A DNA stretch of 64,000 nt from NCBI GenBank assembly GCA_036675345.1, contig JAKFFE010000018.1:62001-126000 (forward strand). The letters run 5' to 3'. How positions within the stretch are numbered: the stretch's first letter is position 1; every line of letters starts with the position of its first letter. Position numbers and translations under genes: made by a program. Positions 28,781-37,832 of the stretch are shown in pieces. Below the pieces are notes generated by a model. It searched no databases. It saw nothing but the letters and a program-made list of their open reading frames with translations, and had not been told where the DNA came from. The DNA is from JALYOC01 sp036675345. Its GTDB lineage: Bacteria; Myxococcota; Myxococcia; Myxococcales; Myxococcaceae.

Positions 28781-29317
28781 CTAGAGGAACTGTCCCAGCT
28801 CCTCGTAGAAGCCCTGGGCGGTCCGAAAGCGGGTGTCCAGCTTCCCGAAGCGCAGCTGCATCGAGTCCCGCAGGGCCACCGGCTTGTTCTTCACCAGCTT
28901 GGCCCCATCCACGTAGGTCCCGTTGGTGGAGCCGGCGTCCATCAGCTCGTAGTCCCCGCTGGGCCGCTTGACGAACTGGGCCTGCAGCTTGGAGACGCTG
29001 TTGAAGGGCAGGGCCACGTCACAGCGCGACTCGCGGCCCACCCAGATGAAGGCCTGGAAGGCGTCCGCCATCCGCTTGGTGATCGGCACCACCGCGGTCA
29101 GCTTGGGGATCGGCAGCAGCGGGTTGCGGGCGGCGCTGGCGGTGACCTGCTGGGTGCGGAAGGCGCCGTCATCCTCCAGCGGGCCGCCCTCCGGGGTGAG
29201 GGAGATCACCAGCACCGCCGAGGTGTGCTTCTGGAGGAAGGCGTCGCGGCTCAGCGCCCGGCGATCATCCAGGTAGGCATCCAGACGCAGCAGGGAGGGA
29301 GGGGTTTCGGCGCTCAC
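28781..29317 (-). CDS. FHA-domain protein
   Basis: The 178-residue protein has a C-terminal forkhead-associated domain (about residues 90-165) with the phosphothreonine-binding pattern GRESRCDVAL, SVSKLQAQF and DAGSTNGTYVDG. The N-terminal 80 residues are unassigned. Such stand-alone FHA proteins read out Ser/Thr kinase signalling, and a membrane kinase gene lies just upstream on the same strand (34-nt gap), so the two are probably co-transcribed and may act together. The start is GTG, with GGAG close before it. Confidence 0.88.
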   Translation of the reverse strand: MSAETPPSLLRLDAYLDDRRALSRDAFLQKHTSAVLVISLTPEGGPLEDDGAFRTQQVTASAARNPLLPIPKLTAVVPITKRMADAFQAFIWVGRESRCDVALPFNSVSKLQAQFVKRPSGDYELMDAGSTNGTYVDGAKLVKNKPVALRDSMQLRFGKLDTRFRTAQGFYEELGQFL

Positions 29318-29351
29318 GACTCCATTTCTAACACCGACCGTCCGGTAAAGC

Positions 29352-32282
29352 TCAACGCGCGCTCCGACCCTCCCGTTCGATCAAGGCGCGGGTCTTCCGG
29401 CAGAGGGGATGTTGGGGGTCCAGCTCCCGCAAGGCCTCGGCCAGGATGGCTTCCGCCTCCTTGCGGGCCTGCTCCCGCTGAGACAGCGCCCAGCGGACCT
29501 CGGCGGCCACCCGCCGGGTCTCCAGGGTGACCGGATGGCTCTGGCCCCGGGTGGTGATCAGGGTGGCCACCGCCGCCTCCACCAGCGGCAGAGCCTGGGC
29601 AGCCTGCCCCCGGGCCAGCAGGATCCGGGCCTGGCCGCGCCGGGCGTCGGAGACCGCATCGAAGGCGCCTTCCATCTTGCCGCCACGGGCCAGCACGTCC
29701 TGGAACAGGCTCCAGGCCGCCTCCAGCCTCCCCTGCTCCAGCAGCACCAGCCCCTCCTGGGCCAGTGTCCCCAGGGTCTCGGGGCCTCCCAGGGTCAACA
29801 GGTCGGTCAGCACCCGCGCCTTGCGCAGGGAGGCCACCGCCTCCTCGTAGCGCCCCTGTTCGGTGGCCAGCTTGGCCAGGGCCTCGTGCGCGTTGGCGGC
29901 GTTGGGGCCCTTGCCTTCGGTGATCACCAGCACCTCCTCGAAGAAGGCCCGGGCCGCCTCGCTCTCTCCCCGGTACTGGGCCACCAGTCCCGATCCCACC
30001 AGCGGGTAGGCCAGGAACGGGTGGCGGGGGCCCAGGGTCCGCCGGGCGGTGGAGACCACCTCCGCGTACGGTCCCCGGGCCTCGCTGAACCGCCCCAGGT
30101 TCTGCAGGGCCGAGGCCTGGTTGTAGCTGATCCCCAGGGTGACCATGTGCTCCGGGCCCAGGTTCGCCCGGGCCTCTTCGCGGCCCTTGCCGTAGTGGAC
30201 GGCCGCGCCCGCGAAGTCTCCCCCGTTGCGGGCCACGTTGCCGCGGGCGTTGTGGACCATCGCCGCCGCCTCCGGATCGCGGGCCCGCTGGTTGGCGGAC
30301 TCGGCGAAGGTGGCCCACTCCAAGGACCGCTTCTCCTGCCGGGTGCGGACGTTCACCGCGGCCAGCCGCACCGCGGCGTCGGTCAAGACGTCGTCGTGGC
30401 CCAGGGCCAGCGCGTGGGCAAAGGCGGTGGTGAACAGCTCCACCGCCTCCTGGGGGCGGTTCTCGCTGGTCAACACCACCGCCAGGTTCGCCTCGGCCTC
30501 GGCGATCACCGGCGGGTGGTCCAGCTTCTGGGCCGCGGCCAGCGCCGGCCGGGCCAGCTCCCCCGACTCCTTGATCCGCCCGGCCTCGGCCAGCACCCGC
30601 GAGCGGATCAGCTCCTTGCGGATCCGCTCCACCTCGGCCGCGGCCTGGGGATCCTCGGGCGGCGGAAGCCGGGCGGTCAGCCGGGTCACGTCCGAGCAGG
30701 TCTCCAACCGGGGCAGCCCGTCCAGCAGCTGCTTGGCCTTGCCCACCGTGGAGGCGTCGGCCCGGGCGAACAGGTCGGTGATCGCCGCCATCGAGTCCAG
30801 CCGCTGCTGCAGGCACCCCATCCGGAGGGTGAGCACCTGGTCGGACTGTTCCCCCCGGATCCGGGTGGCCAGACAGGCCTCCTGATGGGTGGTCGTCCAG
30901 CGGGTGGCGTAGGCGTCCAGCACCTGCTGGGCGCGGGAGGAGGAATCCTCGGCGAAGGGCAGACCGGTGGCGGTGAAGGCGGCAGCCAGCTGTCCGCGCC
31001 GGATCGGATCCCACACCCCGGCCAGCTGGTCCGCCGAGCCGCTGCACAGCTGGGCCCGCGCGCGCAGCGACTGCCCCACCGCGACCAGGGCCAGCACCAC
31101 CGCGGCGACCACCCCCGCGCCCACCAGCAGCCGATTGCGGCGCTGCGAGGGATCCCGGCCCAGCGACTGGGTCAGCTCCCGCATCGACGGGAAGCGCCCC
31201 GCCGGATCGGCGGACAGCGCCCGGACCAGCAGCCGGTGGATCCACATCGGGACGGCGGAGGCGGACGGGGGCGCGCGGACCTCGCCGCGGCGGGCGTGCT
31301 CCAGCCACTCGCTGGCCTTCTTCCCCTCGAAGGGATGCTGGCCGTACAGCGCCTCGTAGAGGGCGACGCCGAAGCTGAACTGATCGGTCCGGAAGTCGGC
31401 GGGCAGCTTCTCGAACTGCTCGGGCGCCATGTACCGGGGCGTCCCCACCACCTGCCCCTCCCGGGTGATGGTGTCGCCCAGGGTGCTGCCCCCCACCGTG
31501 CTGCCGGAGAGGGTGTGGAAGGTCTCGGTGCCCGCGTTGGCGGGGGTCTTCAGCGCGCCGGGGGTGAGGACCTTCTCCGGATCGGTGCTGGCCAGCCGGG
31601 CGATCCCGAAGTCGGTGACCCGGGCCCGGCCATCCTGTCCGACCAGGACGTTGTCCGGCTTGAAGTCGCGGTGGACCAGCTTGGCGTCATGGGCCGCCGC
31701 CAGCCCCTCGCCGGCGGCGCGGAACACCTCCACCACCTCCTTCCACGGCCGGCGCGGCTCGGTGCGCAGCCACTCGCGGACGTTGACGCCCTCCACCAGC
31801 TCCATCACCACGCAGACGCGCCGCTGGAGCACCACCACGTCGTGCACCCCCACCACGTTGGGGTGGGAGAGCCGGGCCATCGCCTGGGCCTCGCGCAGCA
31901 GCCGGGAGGAGGCGCCGGTGGTGCTGCCCTCCTCTTCGTTCTGGTGCAGGACCTTCAGGGCCACCGCCCGGTCCAGCTCCTTGTCGTAGGCACGGAACAC
32001 CACCCCCATCCCGCCCCGCCCCAGGGTGAGCAGGATCACGTACCGGCCCAGATCCAGCCCCGGCTGCCAGTTGAGCTCGGAGGCGGACGGCTCCGCCCAC
32101 CGCGCCCCGCCCTGGAGGACGCCGGTCTCTTCACCGCCGGTGTCGGGCCGATCCCCCTTCAGCAGCTGCGCGTAGCAGAGGGGACAGGTGTCCACGTGCC
32201 CCTGCGCCCGGGCCGCCTCCTCGGGGGACAGCGTTCCCCGGGAGAGCGCGGTCAGCTCATCCTGGGTGAGGCAGGCATTCAC
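29352..32282 (-). CDS. Membrane Ser/Thr protein kinase: zinc finger-kinase-TM-TPR
   Basis: The 976-residue protein starts at GTG. Residues 1-45 carry an anti-sigma-type zinc finger (HVDTCPLC). Residues about 75-360 are a Hanks-type kinase with GRGGMGVVF, ALKVLH, HRDFKPDN, DFGIARL and GTPRYMAPEQF, so it should be active. A single membrane helix follows (VGAGVVAAVVLALVAVG, about 385-405). The large C-terminal part is made of TPR-like helical repeats (for example ALGHDDVLTDAAVRLAAVNV) and would be periplasmic if the kinase is inside. The combination is common in myxobacteria. Partners may include the downstream FHA protein. Confidence 0.92.
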   Translation of the reverse strand: MNACLTQDELTALSRGTLSPEEAARAQGHVDTCPLCYAQLLKGDRPDTGGEETGVLQGGARWAEPSASELNWQPGLDLGRYVILLTLGRGGMGVVFRAYDKELDRAVALKVLHQNEEEGSTTGASSRLLREAQAMARLSHPNVVGVHDVVVLQRRVCVVMELVEGVNVREWLRTEPRRPWKEVVEVFRAAGEGLAAAHDAKLVHRDFKPDNVLVGQDGRARVTDFGIARLASTDPEKVLTPGALKTPANAGTETFHTLSGSTVGGSTLGDTITREGQVVGTPRYMAPEQFEKLPADFRTDQFSFGVALYEALYGQHPFEGKKASEWLEHARRGEVRAPPSASAVPMWIHRLLVRALSADPAGRFPSMRELTQSLGRDPSQRRNRLLVGAGVVAAVVLALVAVGQSLRARAQLCSGSADQLAGVWDPIRRGQLAAAFTATGLPFAEDSSSRAQQVLDAYATRWTTTHQEACLATRIRGEQSDQVLTLRMGCLQQRLDSMAAITDLFARADASTVGKAKQLLDGLPRLETCSDVTRLTARLPPPEDPQAAAEVERIRKELIRSRVLAEAGRIKESGELARPALAAAQKLDHPPVIAEAEANLAVVLTSENRPQEAVELFTTAFAHALALGHDDVLTDAAVRLAAVNVRTRQEKRSLEWATFAESANQRARDPEAAAMVHNARGNVARNGGDFAGAAVHYGKGREEARANLGPEHMVTLGISYNQASALQNLGRFSEARGPYAEVVSTARRTLGPRHPFLAYPLVGSGLVAQYRGESEAARAFFEEVLVITEGKGPNAANAHEALAKLATEQGRYEEAVASLRKARVLTDLLTLGGPETLGTLAQEGLVLLEQGRLEAAWSLFQDVLARGGKMEGAFDAVSDARRGQARILLARGQAAQALPLVEAAVATLITTRGQSHPVTLETRRVAAEVRWALSQREQARKEAEAILAEALRELDPQHPLCRKTRALIEREGRSAR

Positions 32283-32419
32283 GCCCGGTCAGTGTCCGTT
32301 ACCGGCCCCGGGCAGGGCAAGGGACCGCGTCGGCCAACAACGGAGTCTTTCAGCCTGGCTGCCTGGAAGCCTGGGCCCCTTCCATGGATTCCAGGGGGTT
32401 GCGGGATCGGAAGGCCGGC

Positions 32420-33664
32420 TCAGGGACCGGCGCGCTCCAGCAGCAGGGCCCGCTCGCGTTCGTTCCGGGTCAGGGCGGCGGCCCGCCGGAACTCCGCGCG
32501 GGCCGCCTCGGTCCGTCCCAGCTTCTCCAGCAGATCGCCCCGGACGGTGGGCAGCAGGTGGTAGCCCTGGAGGGAAGGTTCGGAGAGCAACGCATCCACC
32601 AGCGCCAGCCCGGCCGCCGGGCCCTCCGCCATCGACACCGCCACCGCGCGGTTCAGCTCCACCACCGGGGAGGGCATCACCTGGGCCAGCACCGCGTAGA
32701 GCGCGGCGATCCGCGTCCAGTCGGTCTGCTCCGCGGTCAGGGCCCGGGCATGACAGGCGGCGATCGCCGCTTGCAGCGCGTAGGGCCCGCGCCCGCCGCC
32801 CAGCTGCTCCGCCTGGGCCAGGGCCGCCAACCCCCGCCGGATCAGCAACCGGTCCCAGCGGGAGCGGTTCTGCGCCAACAGCAGCACCGGCTCCCCCGAG
32901 GGTCCCACCCGGGCCGGGGCGCGGGAGGCCTGCAGCTCCATCAGCGCCACCAGCCCGTGGACCTCCGGTTGGGCCGGCGCCAGCTGGGCCAGGATCCGCC
33001 CCAGGCGCAGCGCGTCCTCGCACAGCTCCGGACGCATCCAGTCCTCGCCGGCGGTGGCCAGGTAGCCCTCGTTGAAGATCAGGTAGATCACCTGCAGCAC
33101 CGGGGCCAGCCGGGCCTCCAGCTCCGGTCCGTGGGGGACCTCGAAGGGCACCTGGGCCTCGGACAGGGTCCGCTTGGCGCGGACGATCCGCTGGGCCACG
33201 GTGGGCTCCGGCACCAGGAAGGCCCGGGCGATCTCCGCGGTGGTCAGCCCTCCCAGCAACCGGAGGGTGAGCGCCACCCGACCCTCGGTGGAGAGCACCG
33301 GGTGACAGGCGGTGAAGACCAGCCGGAGCAGATCGTCCCCCACCTCGTCGTCCAGCGCCGCGTCCAGGTCCGGGGTCTGGGCGGGCTCCACCTCGTCGCC
33401 CAGTTGCTGGTGCTTGCGCTGGAGCAGCTGCCGCCGACGGAGCTCATCGATTCCACGGCGCTTGGCGGTGGCCATCAGCCAGGCGCCCGGGTTCTGCGGT
33501 ACTCCGGAGACGGGCCAGTGCTCCAGCGCGGCCACCAGGGCCTCCTGGGCCAGCTCCTCCGCCAGGCCCACGTCGCGCACCCAGCGCGCCAGCCCGGCGA
33601 TCAGCCGCGCCGACTCGATCCTCCAGACCGCCTGGATGGCGCGGTGTGCGTCGGCGGTGCTCAC
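32420..33664 (-). CDS. ECF sigma factor with C-terminal TPR-like extension (ECF42-like)
   Basis: The 414-residue protein has sigma region 2 (AEELAQEALVAALEHWP, GAWLMATAKRRGIDELRR), region 4 (LTTAEIARAFLVPEPTVAQRIVRAKRTL) and a long helical C-terminus containing VIYLIFNEGYLATAG and NRAVAVSMAEGPAAGLALVDAL. This layout is typical of the ECF42 group, which is controlled through its C-terminal extension instead of an anti-sigma factor. ECF42 genes usually sit beside a small DGPF/YCII gene; none is seen here. It starts 11 nt after the AgmX-type gene on the same strand. Confidence 0.9.
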   Translation of the reverse strand: MSTADAHRAIQAVWRIESARLIAGLARWVRDVGLAEELAQEALVAALEHWPVSGVPQNPGAWLMATAKRRGIDELRRRQLLQRKHQQLGDEVEPAQTPDLDAALDDEVGDDLLRLVFTACHPVLSTEGRVALTLRLLGGLTTAEIARAFLVPEPTVAQRIVRAKRTLSEAQVPFEVPHGPELEARLAPVLQVIYLIFNEGYLATAGEDWMRPELCEDALRLGRILAQLAPAQPEVHGLVALMELQASRAPARVGPSGEPVLLLAQNRSRWDRLLIRRGLAALAQAEQLGGGRGPYALQAAIAACHARALTAEQTDWTRIAALYAVLAQVMPSPVVELNRAVAVSMAEGPAAGLALVDALLSEPSLQGYHLLPTVRGDLLEKLGRTEAARAEFRRAAALTRNERERALLLERAGP

Positions 33665-33675
33665 CCTTCAGGACC

Positions 33676-35154
33676 TCAGTAGGCGAAGGGCAGCACCACC
33701 GGGTCCATCTGCTGCCCATGCTTGGGGAAGCTCCAGGCGGAGATCAGCTTCCCCAGACAGCGGGACAGCTCGCTGTCCACCAGCGCGTCTGGGGACACCG
33801 CCGACACCTCCCGCACCTTGCCCTCCGGGGTGATGGTCCAGCGCATCACCAGCTTGGAGCTCTCCGACGGGGGAGGACGGTGGGCCTGGACACAGCCCTG
33901 CACCGCGCCCTTGTGGGAGAGCACCACCTCCAGGATCTGTCCTTGGCCCAGCTTGTCCGGCAACGGGCTTCCCGCCGCGCCCGCAGGGGGCGGAACATAG
34001 ACGCTGGGCTTCTTCTCCTCTGGAGCCGGCGCCTTCTCCTCCTCCGGCTCCTCCACCCCGAAGGCCTCCTCGAAGCCGTCGCGCGCCGCCGCCTCCACCT
34101 GGTCCGGGTCTTCGGCCGGATCGCGGGGAGGGGCAGGCTTCTCCTCTTCGAACTCCACCTCGCCGGGCGCGGGCGTGGCCGGCGCCGGCTTCGGCTTCGG
34201 CGCGACCTTGGCCGGACGGGCCGCCGCCACCACCGCGGTCGGCTTGGGCGCGGGCACCGGAGCAGGCGCGGCCATCACCGGAGAGGGGGCCGGAGCGGGG
34301 GTGACCACGGTCTCCGGGGCGGCGACGGGCGCGGGCGTCGGCGTCGGCGTCGGTGCCGCGGCCGGAACGACTGCCGGCGCCACCTGGACCGCCGGCGGCA
34401 GCTGCGCGACGGGCGCCACCTGCGGGGGGGGACTGGCGAAGGGCAGCCGCCCCCAGGCCAGCAGCAGGATCAGCGCCATCACCGCGCCGGCCACCACTCC
34501 GGTGACAAGGCTCTGGGTCAGCGCCGAGAACCGCGGCGGAGGGGCGGCGGGCGGAGGCGGCGGCGGAGAGAGGACGTAATAGACCCCCGCGTGCTGCTCG
34601 GGGGCCTTGGGCTCCTCCACCCGGGCCGGCGGACGCTGCTGGAACAGCTCCTCGGCCAGCGCCGCCGCGTGGGGCGTCCAGTTGCTGGGCGGCTCCTCCT
34701 GCACGGCGGGGGGAGGCTCCACCACCGCCGCCGGCGGCAGGCGCGGGGCCAGGGCCGCCGCCAGCTGCGTCACCTTGGAGAGGACGATCCAGGTGGAGAA
34801 CCCCTCGTGCCAGCAGTAGGAGTCGGGGCCGATCTCTCCGTCGTTCCACAGCTTGCGCGCCTGCTGCAGCGTCAGCGGGCCCAGCTGACTGCCGCGGACC
34901 TCGAAGTACCAGCGCTCGACCGGCCCGGCACCCTCGTCGGAGGGACCGACCAGGGAGGAGGCCAGCTGGGACATCTGCTCGGCGATCACCCGGGCGTGGA
35001 GCCGCTCTTCACCGGTCCGGCCATCCTCCAGCTCTCCGCGGGGCAAGATGGCGTGCTTGCCGGAGCTGAGCACGTCGTCGACCAGCGAGCTGAGCTCGTC
35101 TTCGGACACACTCTCGAACGGCTGCGAACTCCCAGAGGACGTCGGCTTGGACAC
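33676..35154 (-). CDS. GYF-domain/AgmX-PglI C-terminal domain protein (TonB-like)
   Basis: The 492-residue protein has a GYF_2-type domain at about residues 80-130 (WYFEVRGSQLGPLTLQQARKLW), one membrane helix (about 210-232, VVAGAVMALILLLAWG), a long Ala/Pro-rich periplasmic stretch with acidic blocks (about 235-380), and a C-terminal domain with GCVQAHRPP, MRWTITPEGKVREVSAVS and LGKLISAWSFP as in AgmX/PglI proteins and TonB C-termini. AgmX-type proteins are linked to gliding motility in Myxococcus; other family members are uncharacterised. It is the first gene of a pair with the ECF42-like sigma gene. Confidence 0.85.
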   Translation of the reverse strand: MSKPTSSGSSQPFESVSEDELSSLVDDVLSSGKHAILPRGELEDGRTGEERLHARVIAEQMSQLASSLVGPSDEGAGPVERWYFEVRGSQLGPLTLQQARKLWNDGEIGPDSYCWHEGFSTWIVLSKVTQLAAALAPRLPPAAVVEPPPAVQEEPPSNWTPHAAALAEELFQQRPPARVEEPKAPEQHAGVYYVLSPPPPPPAAPPPRFSALTQSLVTGVVAGAVMALILLLAWGRLPFASPPPQVAPVAQLPPAVQVAPAVVPAAAPTPTPTPAPVAAPETVVTPAPAPSPVMAAPAPVPAPKPTAVVAAARPAKVAPKPKPAPATPAPGEVEFEEEKPAPPRDPAEDPDQVEAAARDGFEEAFGVEEPEEEKAPAPEEKKPSVYVPPPAGAAGSPLPDKLGQGQILEVVLSHKGAVQGCVQAHRPPPSESSKLVMRWTITPEGKVREVSAVSPDALVDSELSRCLGKLISAWSFPKHGQQMDPVVLPFAY

Positions 35155-35308
35155 GGAGCGCAGGGTGCACGGTTTTCGAAGGCACCGTCAACCACGAGAG
35201 CAGCCAGGCAGTCGACGGTGCGCACATCGGCGCAGGTGGACTTTGCCCGGCTGACCGCGCGCCACTGATGGTTTGCGGGCGGAGAACCCGCTGCCAAGCG
35301 GCGCTTCT

Positions 35309-36142
35309 CTAACTGGCCCACACCTCAGGGCGCTGCTTGAGCCGGCTCACCAGCTGCTCCGCCAGCTCCCGGATCGCGGGTTCGGCCCGGCGGGTGGCCG
35401 GGGCCAACAGCCAGACCGCGGGGCCCCCCTCCACCTCCTCCTCCAGCACCAGCCGGGGATCCTCCACCGCCAGCAACGCCGGGAGCACCACCCGCCCCAG
35501 CCCGGCCACGCAGGCATCGCGCATCGAGAGCAGGGTGTCGCACTCCAGCCAGCCTGGAGCATCGGCGGGGATCGCCTTCCACCACCGCATCGACCCCCGC
35601 CCCCGCAGCGCGGCCGCGGGCAGCACCCATCCCAGCCCGCGGGCGCCCCGGGCCCGGAAGATCCCCAGCCGCAGCCGTCCCAGCCTCCAGCCCCGGAGGT
35701 TGGGCGGAGGCTGTCCCCCCGGCCGCAGCGCCAGGTCGGTCAGCCCCGGCTCCAGCGCGCTCTCCTCGTCGGTGATCCGCACCTGCACCCGCTTGTCGCC
35801 CTCCCCTCCTGCCAGCGCAGAGAACAGCAGCGGGGCCAGCACATCGTTGGTGGTGATCACCCACCGTCCCTCGCGTGACCGGCGCTCCCCTTCCAGCAGC
35901 GCGTCGATCTGGCTGGCCTGTTCCGCCATCCCCGCCGCGCGCGCGGCCACCGTCCGGGCCAATGCGGTGGGGGTGAGGCGGGCGCCACGCAGGAACAGTG
36001 GCTTGCCCAGCGTCTTCTCCAGCGCGTCCACCCGGCGGGACACCGACGAGTGCTGGAGCCCCAGCTCCCGCGCCGCGCCCAGCACCGTGCCCACCCGGAC
36101 CAGGGCCTCGATCGTCCGCAGGTCTTCCCAGGAGATGTGCAT
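35309..36142 (-). CDS. LysR-family transcriptional regulator
   Basis: The 277-residue protein has the N-terminal LysR helix-turn-helix (LRTIEALVRVGTVLGAARELGLQHSSVSRRVDAL, residues about 8-42, split here only by its length) and a shorter effector domain. The start codon sits inside a set of overlapping inverted repeats and no ribosome binding site is apparent, which suggests autoregulation or a short leader. The gene is divergent from a SnoaL-like gene and a second ECF sigma gene, the probable targets. The inducer is unknown. Confidence 0.88.
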   Translation of the reverse strand: MHISWEDLRTIEALVRVGTVLGAARELGLQHSSVSRRVDALEKTLGKPLFLRGARLTPTALARTVAARAAGMAEQASQIDALLEGERRSREGRWVITTNDVLAPLLFSALAGGEGDKRVQVRITDEESALEPGLTDLALRPGGQPPPNLRGWRLGRLRLGIFRARGARGLGWVLPAAALRGRGSMRWWKAIPADAPGWLECDTLLSMRDACVAGLGRVVLPALLAVEDPRLVLEEEVEGGPAVWLLAPATRRAEPAIRELAEQLVSRLKQRPEVWAS

Positions 36143-36162
36143 GAACGCACATGTTGTGTGCG
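36135..36162. promoter_or_regulatory. Overlapping inverted repeats at the LysR start (probable operator)
   Basis: ATGTGC (36135-36140) pairs with GCACAT (36147-36152), and CGCACA (36146-36151) pairs with TGTGCG (36157-36162). The shared middle block gives two overlapping palindromes over the lysR start codon and its upstream side. LysR proteins bind such dyads in divergent promoters. The site would repress lysR itself. Confidence 0.6.
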
Positions 36163-36242
36163 TCGGACTCCGTCGTCAACGCCGGTCGGGGCCGCTAGAT
36201 CTGGACCGTGGCACCGAGGCCACCCCACCCAGGAGTTCCAGG

Positions 36243-36611
36243 ATGATCACCCGACCCGACCAGATGCCCGCCGCCTTCGCCGCCGCCTTCAACGCGCGAG
36301 ACGTGCAGGCCCTGCTCAGCCTCTACGGTCCCGAGGCGACCATGGTCCCAGACGGCTCCACCTCGGTCCGGGGAGCGGCGATTGGGGACGCGCTCAATGG
36401 GTACCTGGCGCTGCAGGGCCCGATCAACATGAAGCTGGAGCGGGCGGTGGTGGAGGGGGACACCGCGCTGGTGGTGGCCTCCTGGACCCTGGACGGCAAG
36501 GGTCCCCACGGCCCCTTGCAGCTCAAGGGGACCACCGCCGACGTGCTGCGCCGCTCTGCCGACGGCGGGTGGACCTATCTCATCGACGCCCCCCTCGGGC
36601 TCAAGGCGTAG
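36243..36611 (+). CDS. SnoaL-like/DUF4440-type small protein (NTF2 fold)
   Basis: The 122-residue protein shows the NTF2-like pattern AAAFNARDVQALLSLYGPEATMVPDG followed by GDTALVVASWTL and GGWTYLIDAPLG. Members are small cone-fold enzymes or ligand-binding proteins; the substrate cannot be told. I chose ATG 36243, after CCAGG and where homology begins. It is divergent from LysR and 15 nt upstream of an ECF sigma gene, in one probable operon. Confidence 0.8.
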   Translation: MITRPDQMPAAFAAAFNARDVQALLSLYGPEATMVPDGSTSVRGAAIGDALNGYLALQGPINMKLERAVVEGDTALVVASWTLDGKGPHGPLQLKGTTADVLRRSADGGWTYLIDAPLGLKA

Positions 36612-36626
36612 GCAGGGAGTTGGCCC

Positions 36627-37157
36627 ATGCGCCCCCCTGACGAACACGGCTTCCTGAGCTGGGTCACCCGCCTGGTGCGCGAGCACCGGGGCGGGCTGAT
36701 CGCCACCGCCCGCCAGGAGGGCCTGCCGCCCGAGGAAGCGTTGGACGTGGTCCAGGAGGCGCTGATCGGCTTTCTGGATCTGCCCCATGCGCGGAGCCTG
36801 GCCAACGCGCAGGACGACAGCCACAAGCTGCTCCTGGTGCTGGTCCGCAACCAGGCCCGCAACCGGCGGCGGCGCCACGACCTCTCCCGCGCGCACCACA
36901 GCGAGCCGGAGGTGGTGGACGGGCTGGCCGATCCCCGGGAGAGCGTGGAGGACCTGATCGCCCAGGCCGAACGCCACGTGATGGCGTTCGGCTGTGTCGA
37001 GCGCCTGGCGGAGGTCCAGCGGCGGGTGGTCACCCTGCGCCTCCTCCAGGATCAGCCCGGGGAGGAGGTGGCCCTGATGCTGGGGATGAGCCCCGGGAAC
37101 GTGGCGGTGACCCTCCACCGCGCCAAGCGCAAGCTGCGCGAGTGCCTCTCAGGCTGA
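36627..37157 (+). CDS. ECF-type RNA polymerase sigma factor
   Basis: The 176-residue protein has region 2 (EEALDVVQEALIGFLDLP and KLLLVLVRNQARNRRRRHDL) and region 4 (LRLLQDQPGEEVALMLGMSPGNVAVTLHRAKRKLRECL), the complete core of an ECF sigma factor. No anti-sigma gene follows; the next gene is convergent and overlaps the stop by 9 bp. It is preceded by the SnoaL-like gene and may be controlled by the LysR protein. Confidence 0.9.
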   Translation: MRPPDEHGFLSWVTRLVREHRGGLIATARQEGLPPEEALDVVQEALIGFLDLPHARSLANAQDDSHKLLLVLVRNQARNRRRRHDLSRAHHSEPEVVDGLADPRESVEDLIAQAERHVMAFGCVERLAEVQRRVVTLRLLQDQPGEEVALMLGMSPGNVAVTLHRAKRKLRECLSG

Positions 37158-37766
37158 GGCGGCCATCACGCGGCCCGGATTCGCGACTGCCACCCGGCTT
37201 CGCCTGGCCAGGGCCACCCGCGCCGAGTCCGCCAGGGTCACCAGGCCGGCCCCCAGCATGATCGCGTCCTTCACCACCAGCCGGCCCCGGCCGCTGAGGT
37301 AGGGGAAGCCATGGTGGGCATCTCCCAGATTCGGCACCCAGCTCTCCGGGGTGGTCACCAGGAAGGAGAGCGTCACCACCGACATCCCCACCACCCCCAG
37401 GCTGCCCAGCACTCCCAGCTCCGGGCGCCACCCATGTGCTGCCACCAGCGCGCCCAGCAGGACGATCACCCCGCCCAGCAGATGGGCGAAGTCATAGGTC
37501 CGGTTCTCCTGGTGCCACTGGCGGTTGGCCGCGATCAGCTCCCCCTCGCGGTTCTGGTGCTGGCGGTAGTCGGGAGCGTCGAACTTGTAGAAGAAGGACA
37601 TCACCGGGCTGTTGGCCACGAAGGGGACGATCCCATCCGCCTCGTACTCGGCCACCTTGAGGCCACCGATCCACACCAGCACCAGGACCAGGCCCGCCCG
37701 GAGGACGTTCCTCCCCAGTTGATCGACGTCGGCGGCCCTGCGCAGCAAGCTTTCAATTCGGGTCAC
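37149..37766 (-). CDS. DUF417 (YkgB-like) membrane protein
   Basis: The 205-residue protein has four hydrophobic segments and the family features VLVLVWIGGLKVAEYEADGI, VANSPVMSFFY, FAHLLGGVIVLLGALV and LSFLVTTPESW. A GYPYLSG-like motif (GFPYLSGRGRLVVKD) marks the C-terminal helix. I chose GTG 37766, because AAAGGAG lies 8 nt upstream. DUF417 proteins respond to hypochlorite in Escherichia coli (RclC). It is divergent from a DHA2 exporter. Confidence 0.88.
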   Translation of the reverse strand: MTRIESLLRRAADVDQLGRNVLRAGLVLVLVWIGGLKVAEYEADGIVPFVANSPVMSFFYKFDAPDYRQHQNREGELIAANRQWHQENRTYDFAHLLGGVIVLLGALVAAHGWRPELGVLGSLGVVGMSVVTLSFLVTTPESWVPNLGDAHHGFPYLSGRGRLVVKDAIMLGAGLVTLADSARVALARRSRVAVANPGRVMAASA

Positions 37767-37832
37767 TTGGAGACTCCTTTGGGTTGAACCCCCAAGGTGT
37801 CCAGGAGCCCGGGCATTACAGTCCGAGGCGCG

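Noticed and set aside
32362..32395. Inverted repeat CCTGGAA/TTCCAGG after the ECF42-like gene as a terminator
   Set aside because: Only 7 bp with a 20-nt loop and no T-run; too weak to list.
37776..37797. Dyad CCTTTGGG/CCCCAAGG between DUF417 and DHA2 genes
   Set aside because: It is imperfect and overlaps the DUF417 ribosome binding site; it may be an operator but the support is too slight.
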